Below, piece after piece: positions 1-10,189 of a stretch of DNA of 64,000 nt (positions are counted from its first letter, which is position 1; the number at the start of each line of letters is the position of its first letter). Location: NCBI GenBank assembly GCA_029204225.1, contig CM055102.1, positions 31,366,607 through 31,430,606 of the forward strand, written 5' to 3'. The DNA is from Diphasiastrum complanatum (taxonomy: Eukaryota; Streptophyta; Lycopodiopsida; Lycopodiales; Lycopodiaceae). The notes below the pieces were generated by a model. It had not been told where the DNA came from. It ran no database searches and saw only the letters and a program-made list of their open reading frames with translations. Made by a program: the position numbers and the translations under genes.

Positions 1-431
1 TAATATAGATCACCAACCTTTAAAGTATTTTTGTAATTAGAATGATTTGAGAGGTCGCACGGCCAGATGGGCAGAACTCATGCAAGAATTTGACTTTGAA
101 GTGCGGTATATCAAAGGCTCATCTAATCAGGTGGCTGATGCACTTAGTCGAATTGCTGAAGTGAACGAACTTTCCTTCATTGAGATCAGTACAAACTTTT
201 ATCTCTCCCTGAGAGGTCTTTGTGAGAAAGACCCACATTTTGGACCAATTTGGAATAGGGTTCTAGTAGTTACATCAAGCGGGACTAAGGTTCATGGTGA
301 TCAGTCTGGGGGGAAGGATATAAAGGGTGCTGATGACTTCTCTATCCGTACTGGACTTTTGTTCAGGAAAGGGAAGGTTTGTGTGCCTGATCTGGATGTT
401 ATTGAAAATAAAATTCTTTATGAATGTCATG
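1..431 (+). pseudogene. Older Ty3/gypsy pol fragment: RNase H end and integrase start (left half)
   Basis: Reads in one frame from base 2: a TDHQPL-like RNase H end, an in-frame TAG at 38-40, the GRTARWAELMQEF block, VADALSR, then the linker into the integrase zinc-binding domain (YECH). At 431 it stops abruptly at the start of the inserted chromovirus, and the same frame resumes at 6689 with the next residues of the H2C2 zinc finger. It is therefore the left half of the pol gene of an older chromovirus-type element that served as target. The window begins inside it, so gag, protease and RT lie to the left. Confidence is high because the two halves join exactly through the 5-bp target duplication. 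Confidence 0.88.
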
Positions 432-789
432 TGTTACGAGCTCGTAACCAGTGCCGAACCCTAGAGAACACAGATAGGTCAGATACCACAGTCAGGGTCG
501 TGTCCAGTGTACATGACCAACAGGGCAAGACAGTGTGAGTAGTGTGCCCCAGCACGGTCCATAGTCATGGCGGGCCTAACACAGCCTAGGGACCCTGTCA
601 GCAGGATAGGGCCCCCAGTAGGGTCCCGACGTGCGGTCGGCCACGTCAGTGCCACGTGGCCGACACTTGGCAGTAGCATGCTACCAGTCCTCACACTGGG
701 CTAGGAGGGGCTTACTCTATATCAGGGAGTAGGCAAGGTTGGGTGGATCAGTTAGTGTTTGCCCTACTGTGGTGTTAGGATCTATTACA
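432..789 (+). repeat. 5' LTR of the chromovirus
   Basis: 358 bp, starting TGTTACGAGC and ending TTACA, same length as the 3' copy at 6326-6683 with three substitutions. Bases 433-448 form a perfect 16-bp palindrome GTTACGAGCTCGTAAC right at the terminus. A TATA-like CTCTATATC lies at 715-723, giving a plausible U3/R boundary near 745. A 71-codon antisense open frame inside the LTR is not a gene. Confidence 0.95.
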
Positions 790-790
790 C

Positions 791-803
791 TGGTATCAGA
801 GCC
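791..803 (+). other. Primer binding site, initiator tRNA-Met type
   Basis: TGGTATCAGAGCC one base after the 5' LTR matches the sequence complementary to the 3' end of plant initiator tRNA-Met, the usual minus-strand primer for chromoviruses. Confidence 0.93.
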
Positions 804-1534
804 ATCTCCATCCTAGGGAGTTAGGAGCAGCAGTAGAGAAAGCCATCAGAAGATAGGAAGTGTTTCTCAGATTCTCAGAGAGGAATAGAGGAGGAGGATC
901 GCTGTAGGAGCAGCCTTCAAACTTCTGTTTTTCACTGAGAAATCACAGTAGCAAGGAGTCAGATTCCAATTGTAGGTAACTCGCTGGAAAAACAGCTGTT
1001 TCTCACTGAGTTCAGAGGATTCTTCATAGTTTTCCCAGCGAAATTAGAGAAGGAAGAAGCCAGCACCTCCATCGCTGTATAGCCAGAGACCTGCATCTGA
1101 TTTTCAGGGAAAAATTTACTGGTTCTCAGCGAGTTTGAAACTAAAAAAGAGGAGCAGGGCCAGCGCTGCCAGTGCTTCTGAAAATCTGGTTTTTGGACCA
1201 AGTTTTCGGGCCCCAACGTCAGAGATTTGGAGCAAGAGGATTCCTACCAGATCAGCGAGCAGGAGACTTCTGAGATTTCAGAATTCAGAAGGGTTTTTGG
1301 ACTTCAGACTTGCCTTTTTGTGGACAAATTGAGATGCTGTCAGACCAGCGAGGGGGGATAGCAAAAGTTTCAGATCGTGTTGCACATTTTCCGACATTGT
1401 CTTGATTCTCTCTGTGGAAGTACAGTCCTCAGAAACAGCTAAGTCATCTTTCCTTTTCCTTGTACAGTTGTAAATTAGTCTTTTAGACTTTTTTTTCCTT
1501 CAGAAGATAAGGTAGCTCTCTTTCAGTTCCGAAG
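804..1534 (+). other. Chromovirus untranslated leader
   Basis: 731 bp between the primer site and the gag start, without a convincing coding frame. Repeated CTCAGAGAG/CTGAGAAA-type purine-rich words and a CT-rich stretch precede gag. It presumably holds the packaging and dimerisation signals, but none can be identified by eye. Confidence 0.6.
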
Positions 1535-4263
1535 ATGACCACTCCTCAGGGACCTGATCAACCCCCGGAGAGAGGCTTCGACGAACTTGAAACAGAAGCC
1601 TTGGCTTACAGAAAAGGGAAGGAACCCATGGAAGTAGAAGAACAGGAACAGTTCGCCGAAGAACTCGACGAACTGGTTACCAAGGAGCAGTTCATCCAAT
1701 TGGTAACAGAAGTGGATGAACTGAAGTTGGCATTAGCCAATTTCAAGTCCAGTGTGGACGACTCGTTCGCTGAACTCAAAAACTTGATTTTGAGTTCTGC
1801 GAAAAGAAGCCTTCCCTCCACTTCTCAGTTATCCCCTTCTCCACTTCCATCAGTTTCGGGTGAGACTTTACGGTCTCACCCCAGTGTTTTTAAAGATTTA
1901 AAGCCTCCTACTTTTAATGGGAAGAAAAGGATAGAAATGCAGATATTCTACAAACCTTCCTCAGCAAATGGAAGAACATTCATGCTCTTAAACAGACCCT
2001 TGAACATTTGCAAGCAATTGAGGCCAGTCTTTCTTTAGGGCCTATGGCCTATAAGTGGTGGTTAAATCTCCAGGAGACTGGGCAGACTCCCCGGTCATGG
2101 AAAGCTTTTGAAGAAGCTTTCCTAACAGAATTTCTACCAGAAAATGAACTGGATAGAGCCTGGGAAGCCTGGGAAAGAACAGATAAATCCCTCATCCAAT
2201 ATATCTCGCAGTATCGAGAAGCAATTTTAAAGATTAAAAATATGGATGACTATCAGAAAATCAGGGGATTTGTCCGTGGCCTCAAAGATGAATATAAAGT
2301 AGAGGTCCAGAGAAACTCGCCTACTACCCTTGAGCAAGCTCTCAGATATGCTCAAATCTATGATGATTCAGTGGGTAGGAAGAGAGCGAGACAACAACCA
2401 CTTTCTGAGCAGCTTCCTCAGAAAGACTTTCAATTTAAAAAGAAATTTTTAAAAAGAAAGAAAGAAGACAAATTTAAAAGTGAAGCTCCTCAGAAACGCC
2501 CTTCACTCATACAGCCCTTAAAACCAGATGATTTTGAGAAAGCCAAACAAGAACGTTTGTGCTTTGTGTGTATGGGCAAGGGACACACAGTCAGACAGTG
2601 TCCCAAGGGGCCTTTCACTAAAAAAGATAAGATAGATAAAAAACAAGTTCATCTTGTTCAGACTGTATGTTTCCCCAGTGACTCGGCAGCTTCCGAGATC
2701 AAAGTGTATCATGAAGATCATGAACACTGTTGCCAGCTGATCTCTACAATGCTAGCGAGACCCTTCAGCTTTGGGCCGCATGACCTAGTACGTATGCATG
2801 GGAAAGTTGGTAACCAGTCAGTAAGAGTCATGATTGATGATGGGGCAACCCATAATTTGATCAACCACACCCTGGTTAAAAAGCTTAAACTACCAGAAGT
2901 ACCTAGTCAGCATAGGTACATAGTTTCATTAGCTAAGGGTGAAGATAAAAAAATATGGGAAACTATGGTAAGTAAGTTAAATCTTGGTATTCAGGGGTAC
3001 CAAGATCAAATAAACTTTCAGATAATGCACCTGGATCGAACAGACATTGTTCTCGGGAGAGATTGGCTCTACAGTTTAGGACCTTCCCTCCACAGAAACT
3101 ATCAGGAGAACACCCTCAGCTTTCAGCATAAAGGTCGAGAGATCCAGTTGCATGGGGAGCATGATGTTCCCAACAGTCCTATGGTCTGCAGTTCAGAGCT
3201 CTGTCAGCTAATCGGAGACGAAGATCATCAGGTATTCTTATGTGACTTTCAGTTTATTCCTGAAGTTTCTATTTCCAGTTCTATTCAGCAGAAAATCAGT
3301 AAATTAGAAACTTTATTGTCTAAATTTAAAGATGTTTTTCCTGAAGATTTGCCACATGGTTTACCACCTAGCAGAGAGGTAGATCATGTAATAAACCTAG
3401 TACCAGGTACAGCACCTGTTTCTAAACCTCCGTATCGGGTCAGCCGAACAGAGGATGAAGAAATAACTAGGCAGTTAACAGACTATCTTGGGAAAGGCCA
3501 AATTCAGACCAGTAGTTCACCATGGGCCTCACCAGTCCTATTGGTGAAAAAGAAAGAGGGATCTATGCGTCTTTGCGTAGATTACAGAGCCCTCAATAAA
3601 GTCACAATTAAGAATAAATACCCTATGCCTCGGGCAGACGAGTTGTTTGATCAACTCGACGGGGCTAAGTTTTTCAGCAAAATAGATCTCAGATCGGGAT
3701 ATCATCAAGTCCGTATAAAATCGGAAGATGTCTCGAAAACAGCTTTTAGGACTCGTCACGGTCATTATGAGTTTAAGGTGATGCCATTTGGGCTCACAAA
3801 TGCTCCAGCTACCTTTATGACCTTGATGAACAGTGTCCTCAGACCATACTTGGGTAAGTTTGTAGTCGTATTTTTAGATGACATCCTCGTCTACAGCAAA
3901 ACGAGGAAGGAGCATCTAAAACACCTCAGAAAGGTGTTTCGACTGCTCAGAAAGCATAAGCTTTATGCTAAACAATCCAAGTGTGAATTCTTCGTTGAAG
4001 AAGTAGCATATTTGGGTCACATTATCTCTTCAGATGGGATTAAGATGGACCCAAATAAGGTTAAAGCCATACTCAGTTGGCTGAGACCTCAAAATATTTT
4101 GGAACTTCAGATCTTTCTTGGTTTGGCGGGATATTACAGACGATTTGTCAAGGAATATGCTCAGATAGCAGTTCCTATGACAAATCTCTTAAGGGGAAGG
4201 GAAAGGAGTTCATTTGGGAGTCCGCACAATAGGAGAGCTTTGATGCTCTCAAAACAACCTTAG
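1535..4263 (+). pseudogene. Chromovirus gag-protease-reverse transcriptase, frameshifted
   Basis: Starts at ATG 1535 (MTTPQGPDQPPERG), with an acidic helical N-terminus, then loses frame by one base in GGGAAGAAAAGG near 1921-1930; the capsid reading continues in the frame open to 4263. Next come a basic region and a CCHC knuckle ([14 protein letters not shown], about 2560-2600). The protease has [10 protein letters not shown] near 2830; the second active-site residue is D where D-S/T-G is usual. RT follows from about 3500, with VDYRALN, the [11 protein letters not shown] block, MPFGLTNAP and FLDD at the catalytic site (about 3875). Frame is lost again in the A/G-rich run near 4192-4205. The element is otherwise collinear, so both shifts look like mutations and not programmed frameshifts. 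Confidence 0.9.
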
Positions 4264-6314
4264 CTACAGCACCAGTTTTAAAAGTCGTCGACCCCAATCA
4301 GCCATTTGTGGTCGAAACAGATGCTAGCGACTTTGCAGTAGGTGCTATGCTAACTCAGGGTGGACGACCAGTTGCGTTCGAGAGTAAAAAACTCGAGCCA
4401 GCCCAGACTAGGTACAGTGCCTATGAAAAGGAACTCTTTTCTATAGTCCATGCCCTTAAGACTTGGAGGCATTATTTGTATGGTGCCAACTTTGAGGTCC
4501 TGACAGACCATGAGAGTCTCAGATACCTTTGCAATCAACCTGAGCTTAGAGGTCGGAAAGCTCGTTGGGCAGAGTTGATGCAAGAGTTTGGCATGTCTAT
4601 CAGATATAGGCGTGGAAAATTCAATACAGTAGCAGATGCCCTTAGCAAAATGCCTATGATAAACGAGCTGAGTTTTACTCAGATTCGTAATGAGTTACTT
4701 GAGTCCTTGAGAGGGAAATGCCAGCATGATGCATTCTTCTCTATTATCTGGAACTCAGTCCAGAACAGACAGTTACATACTCCAGAACCAGTTCCCGGGG
4801 CTGGTGCCAGTGCATCCAAGAATACGGCAGCTTCCGTTGAGGATGATGATGAGTCCGAGTATACGTCGTCAGATGACGTTGAGGATTCTGAGCCTGTATT
4901 AACCAAGCAAACCCCAGTGGTTGAGGGTCAGTTGACTCAAGGATTCAAATGGAAACAGTATTCCATTCAGGATGAGTACTTGCTCTATAGAGATAGAGTA
5001 TGTGTCCCCAATTCAGAGGATTATAGGCAGCAGGTCCTATATGAATGTCATGACAATCCTAGCGCGGGACACCCAGGCATACAGAAGACCTATGAACTTC
5101 TTCGTAGGCAATTTTTCTGGCCCAGTATGAAAAAGGACGTCCACCAGTATGTAACCAGTTGCCAGAAATGTCAAGTAAATAAAGCAGAGCGTTTAAAGGC
5201 AGGAGGGTTGTTGCATCCCTTAGAAATACCAGCTGGTAAATGGGAGAGTATCTCCATGGATTTTATAGTAGGCCTGCCTAAAACCCAAAAGGGTAATGAC
5301 GCTATATGGGTCACAGTTGACCGTCTGAGCAAAATGGCTCATTTTATTCCGACCAAAACAACCGTTAGAGCTCCAGAGTTAGCAAGGTTGTTTGTAGACG
5401 GGCTATTTAAATTGTACGGTCTACCTTCCGGCATAGTCAGCGACCGGGACAGTAAGTTTACTGGAAATTTTTGGAGGGCAGTATTCCATCATCTCCATAC
5501 TAAACTTAATATGAGTACCACCGACCATCCACAGACGGACGGTCAAACAGAAAGGGTAAATCAAGTGCTGGAGGATATGCTTCGTGCATACGTTAGCAAG
5601 AAGCAGACTAATTGGGAGGAGTATCTCTCGATATTAGGGTTTGCTTACAACAGTACCAAACATTCAGCTACGGGATACAGCCCATTTATGCTGATGTACG
5701 GTTTTCAGCCACGCTCACCCACAGCTGTAGGGTTTAAACAAGAAAAAGTTGAAGCAGCCAGAAACTTTTTAGAAGACCTAAACCAGATGATAGAACATGC
5801 TAAGAGTAGCATTAGACAATCCCAGGATCGAGCCAGGCATTATGCAGATCCACACAGACGGGATGTGCAGTTCTCCACTGGTGAGAAAGTCTACTTGAGA
5901 GTCCCAGTTGACTCTAAAACCCTCAAATCAGGAGTGTGTGCTAAGTTGTCTCCAAGGTATTGTGGTCCCTTTACCATCAGTAGGAGACTAGGCGAGGTCA
6001 CCTATGAACTAGAACTCCCACACAGCAGTAAGGTTTTTCCAGTCTTTCATGTAAGTCAGTTACGAAAAGCCTTAACCAGATCAGATAATCTGGTAGGGGA
6101 CAATGTTCTAGTTCTCCCATTGGATCCTCAACAACCTCCACATGAACCAGAGGAGATTCTTGATAGTAGAGAGACGCAGACTCGTCATACTCTATACCGA
6201 GAATATCTGGTTAAGTGGAATGATCAGCCTGTTGAGAATGCCACTTGGGAAAGAGGCAGCGTCCTTCGCAAGATTTTTCCAGACTTTGTCTTAGAGGACC
6301 AAGACGGTTCTTAA
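4200..6314 (+). pseudogene. Chromovirus RNase H-integrase-chromodomain
   Basis: The pol frame continues after the upstream frameshift, with a TAG at 4229-4231, and is then open to TAA at 6312-6314. It has RNase H with VETDASDFAVGA, the E of YEKELFSIVHAL and D of LTDHESLRYL. A linker of about 50 residues rich in D, E and S (about 4780-4900) separates it from the integrase. The integrase has the zinc finger (H-x-H, CQKCQ), catalytic D in SMDFIVG, D in SDRDSKF and E in DGQTERVN. The GPF/I region follows (about 5960), then a C-terminal chromodomain with YLVKWNDQPVENATWE (about 6195-6250). The catalytic residues visible here are intact. Confidence 0.92.
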
Positions 6315-6325
6315 GGGGGAGGGAG
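6312..6325 (+). other. Polypurine tract of the chromovirus
   Basis: Purine run AAGGGGGAGGGAG directly before the 3' LTR, overlapping the pol stop codon. This is the expected plus-strand primer. Confidence 0.85.
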
Positions 6326-6683
6326 TGTTACGAGCTCGTAACCAGTGCCGAACCCTAGAGAACACAGATAGGTCAGATACCACAGTCAGGGTCGTGTCCA
6401 GTGTACATGACCAACAGGGCAAGACAGTGTGAGTAGTGTGCCCCAGCACGGTCCATAGTCATGGCGGGCCTAACACAGCCTAGGGACCCTGTCAGCAGGA
6501 TAGGGCCCCCAGTTGGGTCCCGACGTGCAGTCGGCCACGTCAGTGCCACGTGGCCGACACTTGGCAGTAGCATGCTACTAGTCCTCACACTGGGCTAGGA
6601 GGGGCTTACTCTATATCAGGGAGTAGGCAAGGTTGGGTGGATCAGTTAGTGTTTGCCCTACTGTGGTGTTAGGATCTATTACA
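6326..6683 (+). repeat. 3' LTR of the chromovirus
   Basis: 358 bp, three substitutions from the 5' LTR. It keeps the terminal palindrome (6327-6342). It is followed by the target duplication tcatg (6684-6688), after which the interrupted older element resumes in frame. Confidence 0.95.
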
Positions 6684-6688
6684 TCATG

Positions 6689-7415
6689 ACTCACCATGCG
6701 CAGGACATCCCGACATATATCGTACTTTAGATTTGGTACGAAGGGACTTTTATTGGCCAAAACTCAAGCCCGTTATGCTTATGTATGGTTTTGAGCCTAG
6801 GTCACCCATTGCAAGAGACTCGGACTATAAAGCTTTAGAAGGTAGCGGATTTCCTACTTGATATGCAAAAAATGTTACGGACTGCACGTGAAAATGTCCA
6901 GTGTGCCCAAGATAGGGACCGACATTATACAAATCTGAAAAGATCACCGAGAGACTTTTCAAGTGGGGGATTGGGTATACTTGAGAATCCTGAAGGATTC
7001 TAGTGTAATGCATACCGACAAGCATTTTATAAAATGTTCCCTAGATATAGAGGACCGTATCAGGTGTTGAAAAAGATCCGATCCTTAGCTTACCAATTGG
7101 AACTCCCGGAAGGATCACAAGTGCATCCGGTATTTCACATAAGTTGACTCAAGAAGAGTCTACTTGAAGGAGAGCATCTTGGATCTGGAGATCAATTGGA
7201 TCTGTTGGATGAATCATCGGGTGTGTCTTTACTTGAACTCAAAAAGATCTTGGATATAAGAATTAAACGATTGAGAAATCGTATAGTTATTGAGCATCTG
7301 GTTCGATGGAAGGGATGTATAGACGATGATGATTCTTGAAAACAGGAAGGAAGCTTAAGAAAGAACTTCTCCAGTTTTAAGTTCTGAGGACAGAACTTGA
7401 ATAAGGGGAGAAGAA
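6689..7415 (+). pseudogene. Older Ty3/gypsy pol fragment, right half: integrase remnant and chromodomain
   Basis: Continues the zinc finger interrupted at 431 (CAGHP..., then YWPKL). Near 6774 it jumps directly from the end of the zinc finger to the [11 protein letters not shown] block, so the whole catalytic core of integrase is deleted. The C-terminal part follows with several frameshifts and stops: [27 protein letters not shown] of a chromodomain near 7285. A purine tract AAGGGGAGAAGAA at 7403-7415 leads into the LTR. Confidence 0.82.
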
Positions 7416-7911
7416 TGTCATGCCCACGACTGGTCTCGGGTAGCATGTCCACGCTAGGAATCAGTAGACCAACAACTCGTAAGTTAATTGTGACTATAAG
7501 GGAATTGGGGCCCTTATGTGTATAATTAGGTCATAATTAATGGTTGTAGGCCTAAACTCATGATGGTGGATTTGTATGGGTCTATCAGTGAGTCATTGGA
7601 GAACTGGATGACATGGCCCAAATAGGCTGTAGAGGTGTCCAGTGAGATGTCAGAGTGCACTACTAGTGGTGCATGAGCCTTGGAGGGTATAAGTATACCT
7701 ATTGGGCTCTCACTAGTGTATGCTTGATTCTATGATTGGTAGCTACATGCTGCTAGTGTGATTCCTCTTTCCATGACTCTGATTGATCCATAGCTTGGGG
7801 GCTAGATCCGTACGATCTAGGTTTGGTTGGGTTGGTTTATCCACCACCCGTTCCCTTGTGTTGTTGCTTTGATGGTATGCTTAGACTAGTATCCTGTAGT
7901 GAGGACTTTAT
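7416..7911 (+). repeat. 3' LTR remnant of the older Ty3 element
   Basis: Starts TGTCATGCCC directly after a polypurine tract and contains a TATA-like GGTATAAGTATACC near 7686. Its end is not recognisable; at about 7912 the sequence changes to integrase-coding DNA of another element, so the LTR is probably truncated or fused there. Confidence 0.55.
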
Positions 7912-8560
7912 AAGAATGAAGCATTCTGCCACTGGTTTTAGTCTTTTCTTGCTCTTGTACGGCTTTCAGCCTCGTTCCCCTATCTCCTTTGGACTCAAAG
8001 GTCTCAAGGTACAAGCTGCAGCGGATTTTTTGCATGATATGCAGGAAATGTTGCAAGTGGCTAGGGAAAGCATTAGATTGGCTCAAGATCGAGCCCAATT
8101 CTATGTTAACCGAAGCCGCTCTCCTCGAGAATTTGAGATCGGTGATTGGGTGTATCTTAGAATCCCGAAAGACTCTAAGACACTTTGAACGGGGAAATGT
8201 CCGAAGTTATCTCCACGTTATAACGGTCCTTTCAAGATTGTTAACAAGATTGGTAGGGTTGCATATCGACTAGAACTCCTTGTTGGAACTAAGGTCCATC
8301 CTGTATTCCATGTTAGTCGTTTAAAGGAACGACTTGGTGGAAAGGATAACCTGATTCTAGCAGATGATCTAGTGTTATTGGAGGATTTGATTGCTTTTGT
8401 ACCCCATGAACCAGACAGGATCACGGATACTCAACGTCATCAGCTGAGAAATCGTTTGATTTTTGAACATCTGATTCGTTGGAAAGGTAAGTCAGATGAT
8501 GAGCACACCTGGGAGAAGGAAGACGATTTGAGACTTAGATTCCCTGGTTTTTTCCCATAG
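7912..8560 (+). pseudogene. Ty3/gypsy integrase C-terminus and chromodomain fragment
   Basis: Begins inside integrase (KHSATGFS, LLYGFQPRSP) and continues in one frame to TAG at 8558-8560, with a single internal stop TGA at 8186-8188. It includes the VHPVFHVSRLK motif and a chromodomain (FEHLIRWKGKSDDEHTWE, about 8465-8515). All upstream gag-pol is missing, so it is a 5'-truncated tail. It is related to, but clearly diverged from, the chromovirus at 432-6683. A purine-rich GGGGGAGGAAA follows before the LTR. Confidence 0.85.
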
Positions 8561-8585
8561 AAGGAAGTTTTTATGGGGGAGGAAA

Positions 8586-9046
8586 TGTTATGTACCATAA
8601 CGGTACTCCCTTCAGTGACGGCCTCGCAAGGGGCATGACGCATGTCTGGCGTTATCGACATGTTTTGGTGCCACGCGTCACTATCCTAGGTGGTCACGTG
8701 TCGTTGGCGGGTACGTGCTTGATGGGACCCACTATGCTATGCCTATATAGGGGTGAGGCTTCCCTTTTGCCATTCACTTAGTCTACCCGGGAGTTGGTGG
8801 ATGGAGAGCACGTGCATTAGCCAGGATGTATCTTCAGGCTTGGAGATGTATGCTAGGGAGAGCCAAGGGCGATGGCTGGTGGTATGGGATGCCAGTTATC
8901 ACAGGAGGCTTGACTAGACATGAGTATGTCGATAGCTCTAGTGCATGGGGGTAGGTCGGTTGTGACCCTATGGATGGGCGGATACGGTGCAATGTCACTG
9001 GTATGGGGTGTGCGTTGACCTTCAAGGCAATAAGGGAGTTGTAACA
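8586..9046 (+). repeat. Candidate 3' LTR of the second Ty3 fragment
   Basis: Begins TGTTATG after a purine tract and would end GTAACA, a TGTTA/TAACA terminal inverted repeat, 461 bp. It contains a TATA box GCCTATATAGGGG (8740-8752). The end is supported by context: minus-strand LINE homology starts immediately at 9047, so this element was inserted in the LINE. The start shows GTTATG-TAC-CATAAC, a short hairpin like the one on the chromovirus LTR. Confidence 0.6.
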
Positions 9047-10052
9047 CTGTCTCATAGCAAATACAAGATTAGTGAAGAGGACACTTAAGTAAGAGTAGGA
9101 TGATACAACCTTCAGTTGTTGTCCGTCAAAGATAAGCTCTTGTCGCTACCTGAATGCCCTGGATGTATTGAAGACCATAACCTTGGTCTTCGCAATGTTA
9201 ACCCTCAAACCCCATCTGGTACAAAAAGCATGAAGACGGTCTAACTGTCTCTGTAAGCCTTCTTTAGTCGTAAAAACTATAGCCACATCATCCTCATAAA
9301 GAATGATGGCAATCAAAATATCAGCAAGCGTGCAACTTGTACCACCGCATTGCTCAATGACTCTCCAACTCATCAAAGTTATGAACGTAGCCACGGCTGA
9401 TCTAGATTTAGTCTATGAAAGCATCACATAAGCAAGACTTAACCCTAGAAAGCAGGAGAGAGAAAGCTTAAAGAGACTAAAGAAGGAGATCATATCATAA
9501 GCCAAGTAACAAATGACACAGAAAGCCAAGAGGAAGCCCTAAAAGGAAGCTTCCAGTGGCTAGGGCCAAACTGAGAGGGAAAATAGTGCGCCCTCCAAAA
9601 AGGCCCCCACTCTCAGTAATATGACCAAATAACCAATATAGTGAATCATAGGGCCCAAGGCCAATAATATGGTCTAAATGTCAATAATAGGGCCCAAGGC
9701 CAACCATATAGTCTAAATGTCAAATAATGAATAAAAAAGGGCCCAAAGCCTGCTTATGCATAAAGTAAAGTCAATGTAAATGGACATGGCGAATGTAATG
9801 AGCCGAGTCCATAACTATCAATATACAATCCAAAGAGTGTGGGGGAGAGGAAGCAACCTTGCTTCACCCCAATGGTGCTCCATATCTAATCTGAGATGCC
9901 GATATCACTCCGAAAGCAACTCAGGACTCGCTCATAAAATGCCATCATTGTCAAGACGATATTAGTGGAGAAGCCAAGGTCTCGTAATCTATGGATGAGA
10001 AGGGAGCGTGGGATAGAATCAAAGGCCTTCATGAAGTGCACAAAGCAGCAGT
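9047..10052 (-). pseudogene. LINE reverse transcriptase fragment
   Basis: Read on the minus strand: a FMKAFDSIPRSLLIHRL block (RT core, near 10000-10040), a VKQG...LSPTL-like block near 9850, the catalytic YEDDVAIVF (Y/F-x-D-D) near 9290, then LQRQLDRLHAFCTRWGL and KTKVMVFNTSR, ending in FAMR at about 9050. It matches, block for block, the LINE relic at 10880-12255. Numerous stops and frameshifts. The 3' remainder is cut off by the Ty3 tail ending at 9046. Confidence 0.75.
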
Positions 10053-10053
10053 G

Positions 10054-10099
10054 AACCCTAAACCCTAAACCCTAAACCCTAAACCCTAAACCCTAAACC
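10054..10099 (+). repeat. Interstitial telomeric repeat (CCCTAAA)6
   Basis: Six perfect, uninterrupted CCCTAAA units (10056-10097) plus partial ends: the Arabidopsis-type plant telomere sequence read on its C-rich strand. It is interstitial, bounded by LINE RT sequence on one side and a (GA)n tract on the other, so not a chromosome end. Confidence 0.97.

Positions 10100-10100
<1 letters not shown>

Positions 10101-10169
<69 letters not shown>
10101..10169. repeat. (GA)n microsatellite
   Basis: About 69 bp of uninterrupted GA dinucleotides, then GAAAGAAAGAAAG. It adjoins the telomeric tract with only CG-T between them. Confidence 0.97.
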
Positions 10170-10173
<4 letters not shown>

Positions 10174-10189
10174 AAGAAAGCTTTATTAA

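Larger units (their letters stand above)
432..6683 (+). mobile_element. Complete-structure Ty3/gypsy chromovirus, nested insertion
   Basis: 6,252-bp LTR retrotransposon with two 358-bp LTRs (TG...CA), a tRNA-iMet primer site, gag, protease, RT, RNase H, integrase and C-terminal chromodomain in that order, and a purine tract before the 3' LTR. A 5-bp target duplication tcatg lies at 427-431 and 6684-6688. By eye the LTRs differ at three sites (A/T, G/A, C/T), under 1%, so insertion was fairly recent. It is not autonomous as read: gag has one frameshift near 1921-1930, RT/RNase H has a frameshift near 4192-4205 and a TAG at 4229-4231. The chromodomain places it among chromoviruses, where this module is thought to steer integration to particular chromatin. 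Confidence 0.95.

Noticed and set aside
479-694. Antisense 71-codon ORF conserved in both chromovirus LTRs (also 6373-6588)
   Set aside because: Its conservation only reflects LTR identity; no start context or domain, and the frame lies fully inside LTR regulatory sequence.
1915-1935. Programmed frameshift in chromovirus gag
   Set aside because: The shift is in the middle of Gag before the capsid, not at a gag-pol boundary, and no standard slippery heptamer is seen; a one-base indel in a purine run is simpler.
10054-10099. Chromosome end
   Set aside because: Only six units, with retroelement DNA on both sides.
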